7,137 nucleotides of DNA from positions 1 to 7,137 of the forward strand of contig SSTB01000248.1 in NCBI GenBank assembly GCA_009469665.1, written 5' to 3'. The stretch comes from Azonexaceae bacterium. Lineage in GTDB: Bacteria > Pseudomonadota > Gammaproteobacteria > Burkholderiales > Rhodocyclaceae. The position numbers were made by a program, and so were the translations under genes. The number at the start of each line of letters is the position of its first letter. Position 1 is the stretch's first letter. Shown piece by piece: positions 4,759 to 7,137 of the stretch. The notes below the pieces were generated by a model, which had not been told where the DNA came from, made no database searches, and saw only the letters and a program-made list of their open reading frames with translations.

Positions 4759-6397
4759 GTTTTGCTCCATAGACGCCCAATTTGAACGGCGCAACGCCAA
4801 TCCGGGCAAAAGTGTCGATAAAGATTTCCTCTTCATGCCGGTGGTCAACATAGACCGCGATGATTCTTTCAACGACATCCGGGACGTCTTTCGCGGCAAA
4901 CGAAGGACCAATGACCTTACCAATGCTGGAATGATTGCCTTCTCTGCCGCCCAGCGTGATTTGGTACCACTCCTCGTCATTCTTATCGACGCCCAGGATG
5001 CCGATATGGCCGATATGGTGATGCCCACAAGAGTTCACGCAGCCAGAAATATTGAGTTCCAGTGGCCCCAGGTCGTAGAGGTAATCCAGGTTATCAAAGC
5101 GTTGCTGGATAGCCGTCGCGATGGGTATCGATTTGGCGTTTGCGAGCGAGCAAAAGTCGCCACCCGGACAGCAAACCACATCGGTCAGCAAGCCAATATT
5201 GGGCGTGGCCAGCCCTTGAGAAGCAGCAACGGTCCAGAGCGCAAAGAGGTCTTTGCGCGGCACATGGGGTAGCACGAGATTTTGCTCGTGGGTCACCCGA
5301 ACCTCGCCCAAGCTGAAGCGCTCGGCCATATCGGCAATCACGTCCATTTGCGTGGCTGTTGCATCGCCTGGCGGCATCCCCGTCTTTTTTAACGACAGAG
5401 TCACAATCGCGTAGTTTGAATTCCGGTGAGGACTGACACTCCGACTCATCCAGCGTGCGAATTGGCGATTGGAAACCTCGGGCGTATTGGATTCCGCTTC
5501 GACATAGACAGGTGGTGCAAAGAACGACTCCATGGCCGAAATCGTTTCGTCGGGAATCGTATTTGGGCCACCCTTGAGATATTGCCATTCTGTCTCGACA
5601 TCACTGGCGAAGCCATCGAGCGTCAGGTCCTTGACCAGAATCTTGATGCGCGCCTTGTATTTGTTGTCTCGACGGCCGTAGCGGTTGTAGACCCGGAGGA
5701 TGGCCTCGAAATAATTCAACAACTCGTTGCATGGCAGAAACGCCTGGACGCTCTGGCCAAGCATCGGGGTGCGTCCCATGCCGCCGCCAACGAAGACTTC
5801 GAACCCACGCTCGCCGCTATCCGAAAGTCTAGCTCGAACCCCGATGTCGTAAAAGCGTGTCGCTGCTCTGTCCTCAGCGCCGCCAGCGAAGGCAATCTTG
5901 AACTTGCGGGGCAGAAACATGAATTCCGGTGCTAGGGTGGACCACTGGCGGGCGATTTCACAATAGGGGCGTGGGTCGAATGCCTCGTCTTCGGCGACGC
6001 CGGCGAACGCATCGCAGGTGATATTGCGGATGCAATTCCCTGAGGTCTGAATGGCATGCATCTGGACCGTGGCAAGTTCAGCCAGGATATCAGGGGCCTC
6101 ATTGAGTCGCACCCAGTTGAATTGGACATTGCATCGGGTTGTGAAATGCCCATAACCCCGGTCGTAGGTTCTGGCGATGTGAGCCAGCATCCGCATTTGT
6201 TGGCTGGACAACACGCCGTATGGAATGGCTACTCGAAGCATCGGGGCATGGCGTTGTACATATAGCCCATTCTGCAAACGGAGAGGCCGGAAATCATCCT
6301 CGCTCAGTCGTCCGCCAAGGAAGCGTTCCATCTGCCCTCGAAACTGGGCGACCCGGTCATCGACCAATTGTTGGTCGATGTCGTTATAGATATACAT
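4742..6397 (-). CDS. cysI: Siroheme nitrite/sulfite reductase, hemoprotein subunit (CysI type)
   Basis: This complete 551-residue siroheme/[4Fe-4S] reductase most likely catalyses the six-electron reduction of sulfite to sulfide for cysteine synthesis in the cytoplasm. It has the two-repeat architecture of the family: a ferredoxin-like half and siroheme half at about 45-125 and 130-285, then again at about 325-400 and 400-545. The cluster ligands are C410 and C416 (CPGGDFC, C-x5-C) and C453 and C457 (CVNSC, C-x3-C). The likely anion-binding residues are R88 in FTTR, R124 in NCIRN, and K165 and K167 in LPRKFK. The Lys pair and the DUF934 neighbour favour sulfite over nitrite, though sequence alone cannot exclude nitrite. 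No flavoprotein (CysJ) gene is in the window, so the electron donor is probably ferredoxin or a distant partner. The ATG start gives MYIYNDIDQQLVDDRVAQFR, a normal family N-terminus, 26 bases after the ccoG stop, with only a weak ribosome site. An odd detail is Cys89 after R88, where I expect Gln in relatives. Confidence 0.93.
   Translation of the reverse strand: MYIYNDIDQQLVDDRVAQFRGQMERFLGGRLSEDDFRPLRLQNGLYVQRHAPMLRVAIPYGVLSSQQMRMLAHIARTYDRGYGHFTTRCNVQFNWVRLNEAPDILAELATVQMHAIQTSGNCIRNITCDAFAGVAEDEAFDPRPYCEIARQWSTLAPEFMFLPRKFKIAFAGGAEDRAATRFYDIGVRARLSDSGERGFEVFVGGGMGRTPMLGQSVQAFLPCNELLNYFEAILRVYNRYGRRDNKYKARIKILVKDLTLDGFASDVETEWQYLKGGPNTIPDETISAMESFFAPPVYVEAESNTPEVSNRQFARWMSRSVSPHRNSNYAIVTLSLKKTGMPPGDATATQMDVIADMAERFSLGEVRVTHEQNLVLPHVPRKDLFALWTVAASQGLATPNIGLLTDVVCCPGGDFCSLANAKSIPIATAIQQRFDNLDYLYDLGPLELNISGCVNSCGHHHIGHIGILGVDKNDEEWYQITLGGREGNHSSIGKVIGPSFAAKDVPDVVERIIAVYVDHRHEEEIFIDTFARIGVAPFKLGVYGAKHGTAD
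4765..4768 (-). promoter_or_regulatory. Shine-Dalgarno site inside the end of cysI, sets the DUF934 start
   Basis: GGAG on the minus strand lies 6 bases before the ATG at 4758 and within the last codons of the sulfite reductase gene. It decides between the possible starts at 4770 and 4758 and points to translational coupling with cysI. Confidence 0.65.
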
Positions 6398-6423
6398 GAC
6401 TATGTCCGTTCGGTAAGGCTGGA

Positions 6424-7137
6424 TTAGGGCAGAACAAAGCTGCTTTTTTCTTCGACCGCGAGCGTGGGGTCATGCTTGGCCGAGATATGGAAATGGATAG
6501 GCTGAATGCCTCTTTTCGTTGTCTCGCTGGGCATCGTGACCGTGAGTGAGAGCGGGCGAATGCTCCCGGCTTCAACGGTGAACTCGCGCTCGCCGACAAT
6601 GTCGATGTCAGCTAGCCCCGTGACGTCGATACGGAAAGTCCGTGTTGCTTCATCGAGGTTCATCAACTTCAGCGTGTAGGCATTTTCAATCGTGCCCTCA
6701 GCCGTCTCACGATGGAGAGCCCCACGGTCCCGCAGCACATCAACGAGCAACAACGAGCGATTTGCGAGTGTCCAGGCACCGAGAATGGAAAACACCAGAA
6801 GCAGGCTCGCGTAAACCGCCACGCGTGGGCGCTTGGCTAGGCCTTTCGGTTGCGTATCTCCAGTCAGTTCCTTCTCGGACATGAAACGAATCAGCCCAGT
6901 CGGCGCGCCAACCTTGGTCATGACCTGGTCGCAGGCATCGATGCACAGGCCGCAATTGATGCACTGATATTGAAGACCATCACGGATGTCGATGCCGGTC
7001 GGACAGACCTGAACGCAAATGCCGCAGTCGATGCAGTCACCTGTATTACCAACCTGGCGACGCGTGTTGCGCGGTTCGCCGCGCTGGACATCGTAAGCAA
7101 CATTCTTGGTTGTCGGGTCGAACATCACCCCCTGGAA
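6424..7137 (-). CDS. ccoG: Cytochrome c oxidase accessory protein CcoG, 5' part outside window
   Basis: The C-terminal 237 residues of a CcoG/RdxA/FixG protein are visible; the frame is open at the right edge, and the full-length protein is normally about 470 residues. Numbering from the first visible residue, two 2x[4Fe-4S] ferredoxin motifs are intact: C35-C38-C41-C45 followed by P (CIDCGICVQVCP) and C59-C62-C65-C69 (CINCGLCIDAC). A membrane helix follows at about 106-123 (VAVYASLLLVFSILGAWT). The remaining part, about 140-237, matches the periplasmic Ig-like FixG C-terminal domain. CcoG is an inner-membrane iron-sulfur protein required for assembly of cbb3-type cytochrome oxidase, and is linked to copper reduction during cofactor delivery. 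The preceding FQGVMFDPTTKNVAYDVQRGEPR is normal mid-protein sequence, so the GTG at 7128 and ATG at 7125 are internal codons. It is followed by cysI rather than by a ccoH-like gene. Confidence 0.93.
   Translation of the reverse strand, partial: FQGVMFDPTTKNVAYDVQRGEPRNTRRQVGNTGDCIDCGICVQVCPTGIDIRDGLQYQCINCGLCIDACDQVMTKVGAPTGLIRFMSEKELTGDTQPKGLAKRPRVAVYASLLLVFSILGAWTLANRSLLLVDVLRDRGALHRETAEGTIENAYTLKLMNLDEATRTFRIDVTGLADIDIVGEREFTVEAGSIRPLSLTVTMPSETTKRGIQPIHFHISAKHDPTLAVEEKSSFVLP

Noticed and set aside
4759..5028. Extended N-terminus of the DUF934 protein
   Set aside because: This stretch is fully used by cysI in another frame, is Ser/Arg-rich, and lacks a ribosome site; the start at 4758 has one.
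4538..5272. Plus-strand open frame across cysI and DUF934 (244 codons)
   Set aside because: It is antisense to two genes with clear family motifs and has no ribosome site or recognisable product.

Overview
The window looks like a betaproteobacterial chromosome segment, perhaps from the Rhodocyclales or a relative. This is inferred from gene content and remembered family resemblance, not from a search. The pointers are a CcoG-type cbb3 oxidase assembly protein, a one-piece siroheme nitrite/sulfite reductase (CysI type) followed by a DUF934 gene, and an SpmA-SpmB fusion in what is evidently a non-sporulating Gram-negative. All supported genes lie on the minus strand, so transcription runs from high to low coordinates. 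No RNA genes, CRISPR arrays, insertion sequences or tRNA-type attachment sites were seen.

Reading in the direction of transcription, the first block (7137 to 2793) is a tightly packed five-gene run. It contains the 3' half of ccoG, a complete cysI-type sulfite reductase, a DUF934 protein, a TyrB-like aromatic/aspartate aminotransferase and an 82-residue conserved-looking protein of unknown function. Gaps are 26 and 9 bases, and two junctions overlap by 17 and 8 bases, so the genes are very probably co-transcribed and partly translationally coupled. CysI reduces sulfite to sulfide, DUF934 is its usual genomic partner, and the aminotransferase makes aspartate or aromatic amino acids. The cysH gene that often follows DUF934 is absent, and ccoG is followed by cysI rather than by a ccoH-like gene.

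A gap of about 200 bases (2591-2792) separates this run from the second block. It carries one perfect 7-bp inverted repeat and no convincing gene. Base composition changes sharply here. Sampled lines give about 48-60% G+C above 2600 and about 63-78% below 2580, which suggests that the two blocks have different histories or that the gap is a junction.

The second block (2590 to 1) holds a YkuD-family L,D-transpeptidase without a visible export signal, a 130-base intergenic region with a candidate terminator and promoter, a low-complexity Ala/Pro-rich protein with a Trp/Arg-rich tail, and an SpmA-SpmB fusion membrane protein cut by the left edge. I see no definite new biological system. The items most worth a second look are the unusual operon order with its small uncharacterised last gene and the composition break.
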